This document shows, in pieces, positions 27,780 to 36,890 of a DNA stretch of 64,000 nt (positions are counted from its first letter, which is position 1; each line of letters starts with the position of its first letter). Source of the stretch: Bacteroides cellulosilyticus (GTDB taxonomy: Bacteria; Bacteroidota; Bacteroidia; Bacteroidales; Bacteroidaceae); contig NZ_CP081903.1 in assembly GCF_020091405.1 (NCBI RefSeq), positions 3,596,501-3,660,500 of the forward strand, read 5' to 3'. Below the pieces are notes generated by a model. The model ran no database searches. It was not told the DNA's origin and saw only the letters and a program-made list of their open reading frames with translations. The position numbers and the translations under genes are program-made.

Positions 27780-27843
27780 AGACAGTGTATATAGTATTGG
27801 TTAAATAACTTGATTTTGTTAATTGCAATCACCCCAAATAGCA

Positions 27844-27877
27844 ATAGCCTCCGGATTTTTCACGTGAGGCTATTTTT
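27844..27877 (+). terminator. Intrinsic terminator of locus B
   Basis: The stem atagcctc (27844-27851) pairs with gaggctat (27866-27873) and is followed by four more T. Confidence 0.75.
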
Positions 27878-27895
27878 ATAGTAAAAAGATATGGA

Positions 27896-27979
27896 ATGAT
27901 CGAAGCAGATACCGATTTATCTACATTTATTCGAGAATATTATGATTCACGTAAAAAGAAATTAGTAAAATATTGTTGA
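27896..27979 (+). pseudogene. Remnant of a second radical SAM maturase (C-terminus only)
   Basis: Twenty-seven codons read MIEADTDLSTFIREYYD then SRKKKLVKYC and stop. They align with the last residues of the intact maturase (MVDKLDTDLDHFVREYYG, then YVQKKKHRILEV). No radical SAM domain remains upstream; the copy is cut off at the locus B terminator. With the broken barrel gene that follows, it marks a lost duplicate of the maturase-barrel cassette. Confidence 0.7.
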
Positions 27980-28046
27980 AACAAAATGGATTGAATAGCT
28001 TTGTAGGATTATCCTTCCGAATTGTAAAACCAAACATATTGTAAGA

Positions 28047-28692
28047 ATGAAAACACACATCATTTATCTACTTTTTACTTTCTGTATCTTATCAGGCATT
28101 TATGCACAAAATGTGAGTATATCCGGTAGAGTTACTGACGGGAAGGGTGAACCTTTAGCATTTGCAAATATCGTTATCGTACAGGATAAGGACTCTATGG
28201 TATTTGTCGGAACGGTTACGGATATGGAAGGAAACTTTATGCTCGAAACTACAAAAGAAAATCTGGTTGTTAAGGTCAGTTATCTGGGATATGTGACTAC
28301 ATCTGTGACGGTAAAGCAGAATGTTCTGAATACAATAGAACTTGAAGAAGATGCCAACTTGTTGGGTGAAGTAGTTATCAAAGGGACATGGAGATGCTAT
28401 CAGTGTATTGGGTAAAGGTACTCCAGTGATTTATATCAATAATCGTCTTGTCAGGAATGATAATGAATTGGAGAGGTTGAGCTCTACACATATAAAGAAA
28501 GTTACTGTGATTACTAACCCCGGACCGGAGTATGATGCTTCTGTCAGCGCAGTGGTTCTGATTGAAGCCATACGTCCACCCGGAGAAGAGATAGGCGGTG
28601 AGGTTTTCGGAAGAATGGATGTCAGGAGCAAAGTTTCTGCCGATGGAGCGGTGTATCTGAATTACCGTAAGAATAAATTGGACCTGTTTTAG
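28047..28692 (+). pseudogene. Broken paralogue of the locus B beta-barrel protein
   Basis: The first frame (28047-28415) gives a signal peptide and a full carboxypeptidase-regulatory-like domain ending in LLGEVVIKG. It then hits a stop (WRCYQCIG). The reading shifts to a second frame (28408-28692) that continues with ISVLGKGTPVIYINNR and VTVITNPGPEYDASV, matching the plug region of the intact 769-residue protein. About 40 residues are missing at the junction, and the sequence stops at YRKNKLDLF with the whole barrel gone. An internal deletion with frameshift plus a 3' truncation is the simplest reading. Confidence 0.85.
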
Positions 28693-28839
28693 TTTCTGAC
28701 TGGAACTCTATATTGATAATGAGATTTATGGCCATTGAAATACTGATTCAACGACTTAACTCCTTTAACTCCTAAAAAACAATATTTGCGAAACTAAAGT
28801 AATGTAGTGTCGCATTTGTATTGCAATGTTGCTGTATAT

Positions 28840-29037
28840 GCTTTGCGTAACTGCTGCATATTGCTTGCATAACTGCTGTATATGCTTTGCAGTGATACTG
28901 AATATGCTCTGCAGCGATACTGTATGTGCTCTGCAGTGATACTGTATAAGCTTTGCAGTGATACTGTATGCGCTTTGCAGTGATACTGTACGTACTCTGC
29001 AGTGATACTGTTTCCGCTTTGCAGTGGTTCGGTGTTA
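28840..29037. repeat. 22-bp tandem repeat array (about nine units)
   Basis: Units begin at 28840, 28863, 28884, 28906, 28928, 28950, 28972, 28994 and 29016, with consensus gctttgcagtgatactgtat plus two variable bases. The central six are near-identical; the outer ones are degraded. The 22-bp period breaks any reading frame, so the open frames across it on the minus strand are artefacts. There are no spacers, so it is not a CRISPR. Confidence 0.9.
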
Positions 29038-29292
29038 TGGATGTAGGGAAACGGAACAGTGGTACATTGATTATCGACCCTAATTCCTTTAATAAAAATA
29101 TAGTGGGGGATGTGGGTGTTTGCTTCGATAAAGCCCCATTTGCAAGCCCTTTTATGCACATCTTAAGAGAATTTTTTCATATCTGTAAAATGGATTATTT
29201 TTTATGATTTACAATGGTTTACGTTGGAAAATAGCCTAAAACTTAGTGCTGACAAACTGTTTGTCGTCACTTACAATCACTTTGTCGTCACT

Positions 29293-29327
29293 GCCGTCAA
29301 ACCCCTACTGCCAAAGGGTTTGACGGC
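29293..29327. repeat. 12-bp inverted repeat at a pseudogene junction
   Basis: gccgtcaaaccc (29293-29304) and gggtttgacggc (29316-29327) form a perfect hairpin with an 11-base loop, in the non-homologous stretch before the truncated nuclease. Confidence 0.7.
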
Positions 29328-29391
29328 TATCAGTGCTGGAGTGCTGACAACTTATAGAAAAACTTTATTTAAGCTGATATTCAATTGTGAT

Positions 29392-30231
29392 ATGACTTTC
29401 TATTATCTGCGTTATCAAACGGATTTTCATCGTGCTCCCGATGAAATGGTAGACAAGAATATCCGTACCGACTATAGTAAACTGAAAATGCTGGCACGCA
29501 TTGACCATGATACCACGTATGAAGGTAGTCGTATGAGCACTATCGAAGAGATTGCTGCAACAGGTGAAATTATGGTGGACTTGCATACTTCTTTTCCTGC
29601 CGAACGGGTGGCGGATATAGACAATTTCCGCAGTCTGTTGTATTATTATGGGTTGCTCACCATGTGTGGCACGCGGGGCGACCGCTTGAAGATGTGTATT
29701 CCCAATAACTGTGTACGTGAGCAATATTTCGGTTTCCTGCGCGATTATTATCAGCAGATTCATCAGCTAAATCTTTCTCATCTGAAAGATTTGATAGATG
29801 ACCTAACCTACGACGGTCAGTGGAAACCTTTCTTTGAAACGATGGCTAAGGCCTATCGTGAAAGTTCCTCTATACGCGACACCATAGAAGGCGAACGCCA
29901 TCTGCAAGGCTATTTGAAAGCATATCTTGCCCTTGCCTCCTATTATCTGGTGAAGCCTGAACTGGAAATGAACTATGGTTATTGTGACTTCTTCCTGTTG
30001 CCTGACAAGCAACGTTATCCGGATGTGAGGCATAGCTATATCCTGGAACTGAAATATGCTGCCCGTACGGCAACCGACTCTGAACTGGAGGCGCAAGCCG
30101 GAGAGGGACGTCGGCAATTGCTGCAATACAGTGAGGACAAGATGGTGCGCGGCCTTGCCGAGGGGACAACACTGCACCGATTGTTACTGCAATTCCGTGG
30201 CTGGGATATGGTGAGATGTGAGGCAGTCTGA
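29392..30231 (+). pseudogene. Truncated AAA-ATPase/PD-(D/E)XK nuclease: C-terminal part only
   Basis: The frame can be extended to a TTG at 29224, but similarity to the family begins about residue 57 of that frame, at ATG 29392. The 279 residues contain PDEMVDKNIRTDYSKL, DNFRSLLYYYGLLTMCGTRG, NNCVREQYFGFLRDYYQQ and the nuclease end GYCDFFLLPDK...SYILELKYA with GWDMVRCE at the C-terminus. Full-length members carry an AAA-ATPase-like domain of about 250 residues before this part; it is absent here. It may be a pseudogene or an orphan nuclease module. Its stop is 4 bp from the stop of the convergent efflux gene. Confidence 0.75.
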
Positions 30232-30235
30232 AGCT

Positions 30236-31831
30236 TTATACCATATCATCTCCCGTCTTCACCACAGCCACCTTCAGTGTCTTATGGAACGGGATGAAAG
30301 CGGAAACTATTGCGATGGTCAACGCTGTGATTAACAAATACCCGATAATGGTTTTTATTCCCAACAATAAACTTTGTTGTTGCAGGATGGCGTAGAGGCT
30401 GTTGGTGGCTATCTGGCTGGCTTCGTTATATCCATGTCCCTGTGCCAGTGCATTGTTCAGTGCCTGGCTGTAGCGTGTGGAAGTCACAGGATTAGTCAGT
30501 ACCATGTTCTCCGAGAGGGTATTTATTCCCTTCATCTGCAAATGATAAAGTGCATTGCTGAAGAATGAGGCGGATATGGCAGGAGCCAGTACCGAGCGGA
30601 AAGAAATCAGGAAAAAAGCATTCGATAGCATCAGTTTGGGGTCTAAATCCTCTACTACATATACACCAAAAGCGATGAAGAGGCTCATCATAGCCAGCCC
30701 GCGCAGGAATACCGGAAGGTAAAGCATCTCATAAGTAGAGTAGGGGGTGACGCCAAAATAGAGTATCGCCAAATAAATGACGTAGCAGAACATTCCTCCT
30801 GAAATGAGGAAGCGGAACCGCCACCGTTGCCAACGGAACCACCAGAAACAGATGATGGCTCCCATTATGAAACCGGGTATGAGCAGCAGGCTCAGCGAGT
30901 TGGCGTGTACGCTATCTACTTTAATAATACTGTTCAGATAGTTGGTGATAAGTGAACTGCTGGCACTGAAAAACATTACCAATACCATGAAAGTATATCC
31001 GATGATGGACTTATGATGATGGAGAGGCTTTAGGCTGACGTAAGGCTTTTCTTGTGTGCGCTGCCGCTGTACAAAGAGATAAATAAGCAGCGGAATGGTG
31101 AGAACGTACACTTTAATCTTTATAGAATCAAACCAATCCAGCGTTTTCCCGTAAGTAAATACATATATGCTGAATAGTAGTGCTGCTGCTATGATGAACA
31201 TGCTTCGTCCGTCTATATCTTTATATGGAATACGCATAGGGCGCTTGGCATACCGGAAGAATAATAAGATGAAAATAATGGCAATGAGCATCAGTAGAAT
31301 GGTGAAGTAGTACATATATTGCCATTGATAATAGTAGGCCAGTTGCGCCGTCAGCGCCATTGAAATCTGTCCGCCGGAGAAAACGATGGGGTAGAAGTAG
31401 GCGTAGAATTCGCTACGTACATTCTTCGGGCTGAAGAACGGGCGAATCTGAATGATGAATTCCAGCATGATGAAAGCTTTCAGAAAACCGATGAAAAAGC
31501 TGCAAATAATCGTAATATCCATGTTGCCGACCTGGGCGCAGACGAAGCTGAGAATGATTTGCAGTAATAAATCGGTCAGTAGCAAGGTCTTTGGGGTGGC
31601 TATAGCACGAATCTTAGGAATGATGGGATAAGCTACCGCCATACCTGCCGCTGCCGCATAATACCCCATTGTGATGTCTTCGCTGAGTATCCCGAGGGTA
31701 CTGCTGACTTCCAGCATGCTTCCCGTATAGGTTCCGTTGAGCATAATGATAGGGAACATCACCACGAACATAGTGACAATACCCAGCCATTGCGGTACCC
31801 AGGGGCGGAGTGGAAGGTTCAGTTTTACCAT
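30236..31831 (-). CDS. MFS efflux pump subunit, EmrB-like (DHA2)
   Basis: A 531-residue, 14-span-type inner membrane transporter: the last gene of a marR-tolC-emrA-emrB operon. The N-terminus has VVMFPIIMLNGTYTGSM and many hydrophobic spans follow. With the adaptor encoded 12 bp upstream and the TolC protein it would form a tripartite pump across both membranes. Substrate is unknown. The C-terminal ends of this gene and the truncated nuclease are 4 bp apart. Confidence 0.85.
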   Translation of the reverse strand: MVKLNLPLRPWVPQWLGIVTMFVVMFPIIMLNGTYTGSMLEVSSTLGILSEDITMGYYAAAAGMAVAYPIIPKIRAIATPKTLLLTDLLLQIILSFVCAQVGNMDITIICSFFIGFLKAFIMLEFIIQIRPFFSPKNVRSEFYAYFYPIVFSGGQISMALTAQLAYYYQWQYMYYFTILLMLIAIIFILLFFRYAKRPMRIPYKDIDGRSMFIIAAALLFSIYVFTYGKTLDWFDSIKIKVYVLTIPLLIYLFVQRQRTQEKPYVSLKPLHHHKSIIGYTFMVLVMFFSASSSLITNYLNSIIKVDSVHANSLSLLLIPGFIMGAIICFWWFRWQRWRFRFLISGGMFCYVIYLAILYFGVTPYSTYEMLYLPVFLRGLAMMSLFIAFGVYVVEDLDPKLMLSNAFFLISFRSVLAPAISASFFSNALYHLQMKGINTLSENMVLTNPVTSTRYSQALNNALAQGHGYNEASQIATNSLYAILQQQSLLLGIKTIIGYLLITALTIAIVSAFIPFHKTLKVAVVKTGDDMV

Positions 31832-31843
31832 CAGTGGATTTTT

Positions 31844-32911
31844 TTATTTTCTCAGTGCTTCGGTTTCTACCATCATGCCTGCGCGGAGGCTTTTCATCTC
31901 TTCGGGAGTGGCATCGTCCAGCTCGATGCGAACGGGAATGCGTTGCTGCACTTTCACGAAGTTGCCGGCTGAGTTATCAGTCGGAACCAGGGCGTACTTG
32001 GAACCGGTTGCTTCGGATATGGCGGTAACTGTGCCGTGAAAGATATGCCCGCGGAAAGCATCGACCTTGATGCGTACTTTCTGCCCGATGTAGATGTGGG
32101 AAATCTGCGTTTCTTTGTAGTTGGCGGTGATCCATTTGTCGTTGCCCCGTACAAGATAGGAGATGGTTTGCCCAGCTTGTACGAATTGTCCCGGTTCGAG
32201 GGTACGGCGCCCCATATATCCATCGTAAGGAGCGGTGACTATCGTATAAGAGAGATTCAATTTTGCCATATCCAGATCTGCTTCTTTGCGGAGGATATTC
32301 GCCTCGATGCCAGTGGATTTCTTACTTGTTTCGGAGTATTGGGATTTTGCCGCTTCCTTTTGTTGCAGCAGGGCCTGATAGCGTGCTTTCGTTGCTTCGT
32401 AGGCGGTTTTTACCTGTTCATACTGTTGCTGGCTGACGGATTCTTCGGCAAGCAGGTTGGCATAGCGGCGATAGTCCTGTTCCTGCTGCCAGAGCTTGGC
32501 CTTGGTTTCTGCAATGTTGGCTTCCTGAATGGCTACATTTACTTGCGAGGTCTGAATGCCGGAGCTTAATACGTCTTTTGCACCTTTCGCATCCATCAGG
32601 GCAGCTTCCGCATCCTTTACTTTGATGAGATATTCCCGGTTGTCAAGAATGAGAAGGGTGTCTCCGGCATGTACAGGCTGGTGCTCCGTGAAGCGGACTT
32701 CCTTGATATAACCCGAAGCGCGGATATTGAGCGGAGCTATATACTGGTCTACTACGGCATCATTGGTGATTTCGTAATGAACGTATTTCCAGAAGTAATT
32801 GATCGTCCATGAAATTCCCGCCAGTGCAAGGAGGATACATACCGTATTGAGGGTGATATTCCTTATTCTTAATCTCTTTAGTTGCTTATGTTTCTTTTGT
32901 AATTCGGACAT
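31844..32911 (-). CDS. HlyD/EmrA-type membrane fusion protein
   Basis: A 355-residue adaptor with an N-terminal span (ITLNTVCILLALAGISWTINY), a lipoyl/barrel-sandwich motif (NIRASGYIKEVRFTEHQPVH), a coiled-coil hairpin and a second half (YDGYMGRRTLEPGQFVQAG) ending in GMMVETEALRK. It connects the EmrB-like transporter to the outer membrane protein. Second last in the four-gene operon. Confidence 0.9.
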   Translation of the reverse strand: MSELQKKHKQLKRLRIRNITLNTVCILLALAGISWTINYFWKYVHYEITNDAVVDQYIAPLNIRASGYIKEVRFTEHQPVHAGDTLLILDNREYLIKVKDAEAALMDAKGAKDVLSSGIQTSQVNVAIQEANIAETKAKLWQQEQDYRRYANLLAEESVSQQQYEQVKTAYEATKARYQALLQQKEAAKSQYSETSKKSTGIEANILRKEADLDMAKLNLSYTIVTAPYDGYMGRRTLEPGQFVQAGQTISYLVRGNDKWITANYKETQISHIYIGQKVRIKVDAFRGHIFHGTVTAISEATGSKYALVPTDNSAGNFVKVQQRIPVRIELDDATPEEMKSLRAGMMVETEALRK

Positions 32912-32949
32912 AGACTACAATTGTAAATTAATAATTAAAAAATGAAGCA

Positions 32950-34275
32950 TTAAAGCATGCCACAGGTTCGCTGTAATTCATAGTAAGTGTAAATGGCCTG
33001 CGTACGGGCAACGGTCAGTTGCAGTTCAGCATCCAGCCGCACGCTGCTTGCATCCAGCAGGTCGGTGAGGATGGAAAGCTGGTTCAGGTAGCGGTTTTGC
33101 ACAATCCGGTAGTTTTCTTCTGCCTGGCTGACAGAGAGCTTCAGAGCTTCTATTCGGTTCAGAGCCTCTTTATGGCGGGTGTAGGCAGTCCGGATCTGAA
33201 TACGGACGTTCTGCATCAGGAGTTCTTCGGCATACTTTTGAAGTTGTACCGTCTGCCGGGCTTCGTGCATCTTGTGCTTATTCTGATAAAGAGATGACAG
33301 GTTGTATGAGAGGCTGAGACCGATGTTCCAGTTGTTGTTGTACATGTCAGCCAGCGTAGTGCTGAGTGGGCGTGCAAGGGTGTTGCCCGCATGCAGTGAC
33401 AGGCTGGGAAGGTAGTTTGCTTTAGTCAGCCGGATATCGTTTTCTGCCAGCAGGGTTTGTTGGCGGACAATCTGCATGCCCGGATAGTTGTTGTAGGCTA
33501 ATTGTACATATGTATCATAATCAGACACATTGACGGCGGTATACAGTAAAGTGGTGTCCGGTGTTATCAGCTGTGATTCGTCTAGTCCCAACAGAATATC
33601 AAGTTGCTGCGAAGCTATGGCGATGCTGTTGTCAGCTTCCTGATAGGCCAGACGGTCGTTGGTCAGTTGCAACTCACTGCGGATTTCATCATTGCGGGTG
33701 ACTATGCCTTCTTTTTTCATCCGGCGGATATCTTTCAGTCGGTGTTCGGACTCTTCGATATTGCGTGCCAGCACTTCCCGCTGTTTGTAGTAACTGAAAA
33801 GCGTCATGTACTGTTGCAGTAGTACCAGCTTGATTTCGGCTTCGTTGTCGGCACTGGTCAGGGCGGCTATTTGCTTTTTAAGTTCGGCCTGATGTATTTT
33901 TGCTTGTATCCTTCCTCCCTGGTAGAGGGGCTGCGTCAGGTTGATGTTATAGTTTTGTGACCAGTCCGGCGTTTCGGGGCGCACGGGATGTGAAAGTCCC
34001 CGCTGAAAGATGACAGGCTGGCCTATGATTCCGGCACTGGCACCTACTTGGATATCAGGCAATCGGTCTGTGTATGCAGACTTCTTTTGATCATTATAGA
34101 TAACCTCTTGTAGTTTGCTCTTTTTAAGTTGAAGACTGTTTTCTGTGCCCAGACGGAAAAGTTCGTCTACGGATAATAGATGAGCATTCTCCTGAGCGGT
34201 TAGCCACAACGGAGCTACAGCAAGTGTGTGAATGAGTAAGAGGCGAAGAAAATTAGAACTGATTGAATATCTCAT
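32950..34275 (-). CDS. TolC-family outer membrane efflux protein
   Basis: A 441-residue protein with a signal peptide (LRLLLIHTLAVAPLWLTAQ) and two long helical repeats typical of the outer membrane efflux protein family (QPLYQGGRIQAKIHQAELK in the first half, LSYNLSSLYQNKHKMHEARQ in the second). It should form the trimeric exit channel. Its start overlaps the marR stop by 23 bp, so translation is likely coupled. Confidence 0.9.
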   Translation of the reverse strand: MRYSISSNFLRLLLIHTLAVAPLWLTAQENAHLLSVDELFRLGTENSLQLKKSKLQEVIYNDQKKSAYTDRLPDIQVGASAGIIGQPVIFQRGLSHPVRPETPDWSQNYNINLTQPLYQGGRIQAKIHQAELKKQIAALTSADNEAEIKLVLLQQYMTLFSYYKQREVLARNIEESEHRLKDIRRMKKEGIVTRNDEIRSELQLTNDRLAYQEADNSIAIASQQLDILLGLDESQLITPDTTLLYTAVNVSDYDTYVQLAYNNYPGMQIVRQQTLLAENDIRLTKANYLPSLSLHAGNTLARPLSTTLADMYNNNWNIGLSLSYNLSSLYQNKHKMHEARQTVQLQKYAEELLMQNVRIQIRTAYTRHKEALNRIEALKLSVSQAEENYRIVQNRYLNQLSILTDLLDASSVRLDAELQLTVARTQAIYTYYELQRTCGML

Positions 34276-34693
34276 AGAGTGTCTCTAGTTGATTGGAACA
34301 TGCGTTTAGGTTCTCTATTCCCATCAGTTGGCCCGTCTGGGTATAAAAATCCTTGATGAGCGGGCGTACACGGTTGGATATCTCTTCTCCTGCGGGAGTG
34401 AGGTATACAAGTCGGTTACGGCGGTCGTTAGGGTCTTCCTGGCGCATGATCCAGCCTTTCTTTTCGAGGTTTGCCATCAGATTAGTCATGCAAGCTTTGT
34501 CTTTGGCTGTCTTTTCGGCTAATGCCTGCTGGCTGATTCCTTGTTCCTGCCACAGGGAACTCAATACTTGTAACATTTCAAAGGTGATATCTATGTTATT
34601 GCGTTTCAAAACGCGTTGCAGAGCTTGGCGGAATGCCATGCGGGTTCTTAGCATTTGCTGGATAAGCCCGCGGGATGAATTGTAATTCTCCAT
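34253..34693 (-). CDS. MarR-family transcriptional regulator
   Basis: ATG 34693 (MENYNSSRGLIQQML) is preferred because the promoter lies at 34722-34754, inside the longer frame that starts at 34783. The product is 146 residues with a winged HTH (WQEQGISQQALAEKTAKD, then NLMANLEKKGWIMRQEDP and DRRNRLVYLTPAG), the classic MarR DNA-recognition and wing segments. It heads the efflux operon and very probably represses it through the palindrome at 34745-34766. Confidence 0.9.
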   Translation of the reverse strand: MENYNSSRGLIQQMLRTRMAFRQALQRVLKRNNIDITFEMLQVLSSLWQEQGISQQALAEKTAKDKACMTNLMANLEKKGWIMRQEDPNDRRNRLVYLTPAGEEISNRVRPLIKDFYTQTGQLMGIENLNACSNQLETLYEIFNQF

Positions 34694-34721
34694 TGCTACG
34701 TTGCTTTTTATTTTTCGGGCG

Positions 34722-34754
34722 CAAAGGTAGAGCTTTTTATTGGAATTAGTCAAA
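34722..34754 (-). promoter_or_regulatory. Promoter of the marR-tolC-emrAB operon
   Basis: On the minus strand TTTG (plus 34751-34754) lies 21 bp from TACCTTTG (plus 34722-34729), an exact Bacteroides-type promoter. Confidence 0.85.
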
Positions 34755-34766
34755 TGTTTGACTAAT
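34745..34766. promoter_or_regulatory. MarR operator palindrome
   Basis: Two perfect 10-bp half-sites, attagtcaaa and tttgactaat, are separated by 2 bp. The site covers the -33 box of the operon promoter, so bound regulator would block RNA polymerase. Confidence 0.8.
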
Positions 34767-34853
34767 ATTTGTAGGGAGAACATTTGAAAGGGCTACACAC
34801 CAAGCAACATTTTTGATACAATTTCTTACGATGTAATGAGTATGAGTGAGGTT

Positions 34854-35201
34854 TTATACAGAGGTAATGAACTCGTTCAAACTGACATCTGTAGGCAATC
34901 CGATTTTTCTTTTAATCCGTTGTTTTGCCTTAACCACACCTGCAGTGCTTATGCAAATAGTTCTTGCTACTTCCGCACTGCTGTATCCTAAATAGGTGAG
35001 GATACAAATTATTCTTTCTCGCAAAGGCAGAACCATGAGTATCCTTTCTAAACATTCTCCACTGCGTCCGGAAAGCCAGAATAATATTTCTATGATATCA
35101 ATCCAGCTTTCTTCCGGTCTCACAATATACTTACCCGGCATACCTTTCAGGCATGCCAGATTATATAATGCTGAAGAGTAATCTTTGATATAACTTTCCA
35201 T
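34854..35201 (-). CDS. Small sigma-region-4/LuxR-like HTH protein
   Basis: A 115-residue protein. The C-terminal half reads LPLRERIICILTYLGYSSAE, then VARTICISTAGVVKAKQRIK, a helix-turn-helix resembling sigma factor region 4 or LuxR-type domains. The N-terminal half is helical and unrecognised. It is the last gene of locus C, 14 bp after the GT14-type gene, so it may be a feedback regulator of the cluster. Function is inferred from fold only. Confidence 0.65.
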   Translation of the reverse strand: MESYIKDYSSALYNLACLKGMPGKYIVRPEESWIDIIEILFWLSGRSGECLERILMVLPLRERIICILTYLGYSSAEVARTICISTAGVVKAKQRIKRKIGLPTDVSLNEFITSV

Positions 35202-35215
35202 GTACTATATCTTTA

Positions 35216-36883
35216 TTATTCTGAGTATTTTAGCGGATGAAACAGCTTATTCGATAGATGATAGGATTTTATGTCATGGAACTGAGGGAAACATCGCATA
35301 GTTCCTCCCGGATATTTTTCACAAAACAAATCTGTTGATAGATAGAATCTGTTTTCATATCCCGGCAGTACAAATCTTCCGGTTCCTCCAAAGTCTGCAA
35401 TTGTGAAACCAGAGTGGAAGAGGGAGGAAGGAATCAATACTTCATGATGTCCGCAATTTTGGGCTTTTAAGAATTCATCCAGGAATTTGAGGGCTTTCTC
35501 TGAAATTCTATAGATGGGATTGAAAGAGCGAAGTCTTTCTCCAAGCGGAATATCCATGGTTTTTCCTTGATAACTATTCCACCAAAACCATTCTTTCTCT
35601 TCTTCATATCCCATAATGTGAGTGCTTATAAAATCTGTATTGATGTCTGAAAACCCATCAAATAGAACGGTCCATTCGCCCGAAAATTCAACATCGTATT
35701 CTATGTTCCAGTAATGTCGATATCCGGAATGTTTTAGATAGAAATAGAGCAATGCAAAGTGATTGCTTCCCGGAGTGATGGTTTCCTCTATCGGTTCATA
35801 TTTTAACTCATTGAGCATATCTGTAGTAAATATGCAATAGTCCATACCTTCTGGGAAATGAATCTCACTTTCATCTTCATGGTTCAGTAACAACACGACA
35901 TCTCCGTACTTTTTAAACCCTTCTTTGATACGGAAATACTTCTCATTGATTGACTTGTGCATTTCATGTGCAACAATGACTACTATATCTTTCATATCTT
36001 TAGTTTCATCATTTGTAAATAGGTGACGGTTGATGCATTCCATGAGCTTAGCGGAGACTTTATAGTCTAATTTGCGGGCAAAAAGACGGTTACTGTTAAT
36101 GATTTTCCACCAATGAGTTTCGTTAAGAACGATTGGAGAACATTTTCCGTCCCATAGAATGCAACGTTGATTGTTATTTTCTACCTTATCTGCGAAGATT
36201 GAGTTTAATATTACAGTGTGGAAGTATACTTCGTCCGCGGCGAATGTATATTTCAGCCGATTATAGAAACGTCGGAATTTCCGTTTGTTTTCGGTCATAT
36301 GTTTTGCGCATTCATAGGTTATGGACATCCAGTTGGAGCCTCCATATAAATGTTCGAATTGATCGGGTATATGTCTTTTATAACCTATTTTTTTTTGTAA
36401 GGTAATGAATTTCTCAATGATTTTATACCCTTTGCGTGTGTTGTAATCAAACCAGTCATTTAGCCGGTAGTATACAAACCTGTCATAAGTGCCATGTTCC
36501 CATTTTTCTACCGGCAGTTTCATGTATTCAATAAACTCTCTTCCATTGTTATTTTTGAAAAAAGATTTAATGTCGTCTAATTTCTTTATGGGATAATCTT
36601 GCCCACTCATAAAGTGGATATAGTCAATTGAATTGTTCTTTACGATTTCTTGCAATAACAAGAGTTCGGCTTTCAGTATATTGAAGCCGCCCCAGTTTAT
36701 TCTATATTTTTGATAAACTCCGGCTATTTGGCAATTGTTTTTAAGTCGTTCTATTTCTTCTTTAGTTATAATGCTTTTTTTATCGATATGGATATAGAAT
36801 TTGAAATCTTCATCGAATAGCCCGATAAGATTCTTCAGTTGCTCTATGTCTTTGTGCCAAAGTAGCAAAATAGCATGTTTCAT
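35216..36883 (-). CDS. Two-domain glycosyltransferase (GT14 Core-2/I-branching-like + second domain), locus C
   Basis: A 555-residue cytoplasmic protein. Residues 1 to about 290 match the Core-2/I-branching beta-1,6-N-acetylglucosaminyltransferase fold (YIHIDKKS, INWGGFNILKAELLLL, YIHFMSGQDYPI, LYGGSNWMSITYECA). From about residue 300 a second domain begins (KDIVVIVAHEM) and contains HYWNIEYDVEFSGEW and a C-terminal GHHEVLIPSS region that looks like another glycosyltransferase-type fold. It would transfer sugars from nucleotide donors. Placement in a RiPP operon suggests glycosylation of the peptide, but an independent polysaccharide role is not excluded. Confidence 0.75.
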   Translation of the reverse strand: MKHAILLLWHKDIEQLKNLIGLFDEDFKFYIHIDKKSIITKEEIERLKNNCQIAGVYQKYRINWGGFNILKAELLLLQEIVKNNSIDYIHFMSGQDYPIKKLDDIKSFFKNNNGREFIEYMKLPVEKWEHGTYDRFVYYRLNDWFDYNTRKGYKIIEKFITLQKKIGYKRHIPDQFEHLYGGSNWMSITYECAKHMTENKRKFRRFYNRLKYTFAADEVYFHTVILNSIFADKVENNNQRCILWDGKCSPIVLNETHWWKIINSNRLFARKLDYKVSAKLMECINRHLFTNDETKDMKDIVVIVAHEMHKSINEKYFRIKEGFKKYGDVVLLLNHEDESEIHFPEGMDYCIFTTDMLNELKYEPIEETITPGSNHFALLYFYLKHSGYRHYWNIEYDVEFSGEWTVLFDGFSDINTDFISTHIMGYEEEKEWFWWNSYQGKTMDIPLGERLRSFNPIYRISEKALKFLDEFLKAQNCGHHEVLIPSSLFHSGFTIADFGGTGRFVLPGYENRFYLSTDLFCEKYPGGTMRCFPQFHDIKSYHLSNKLFHPLKYSE

Positions 36884-36890
36884 CTCTTTA

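Noticed and set aside
28840..29037. CRISPR array
   Set aside because: Repeat units abut with no spacers, the period is 22 bp and no cas genes are near.
28772..29161. Two minus-strand open frames of about 120-129 codons with repeated QYHCKAY-type units
   Set aside because: They are produced by the 22-bp tandem repeat, which stays open in several frames at once. No start signal or family similarity is seen.
29224..29391. N-terminal extension of the truncated nuclease from a TTG start
   Set aside because: The residues match nothing in the family and the DNA holds an inverted repeat and short repeated words, so it looks non-coding.
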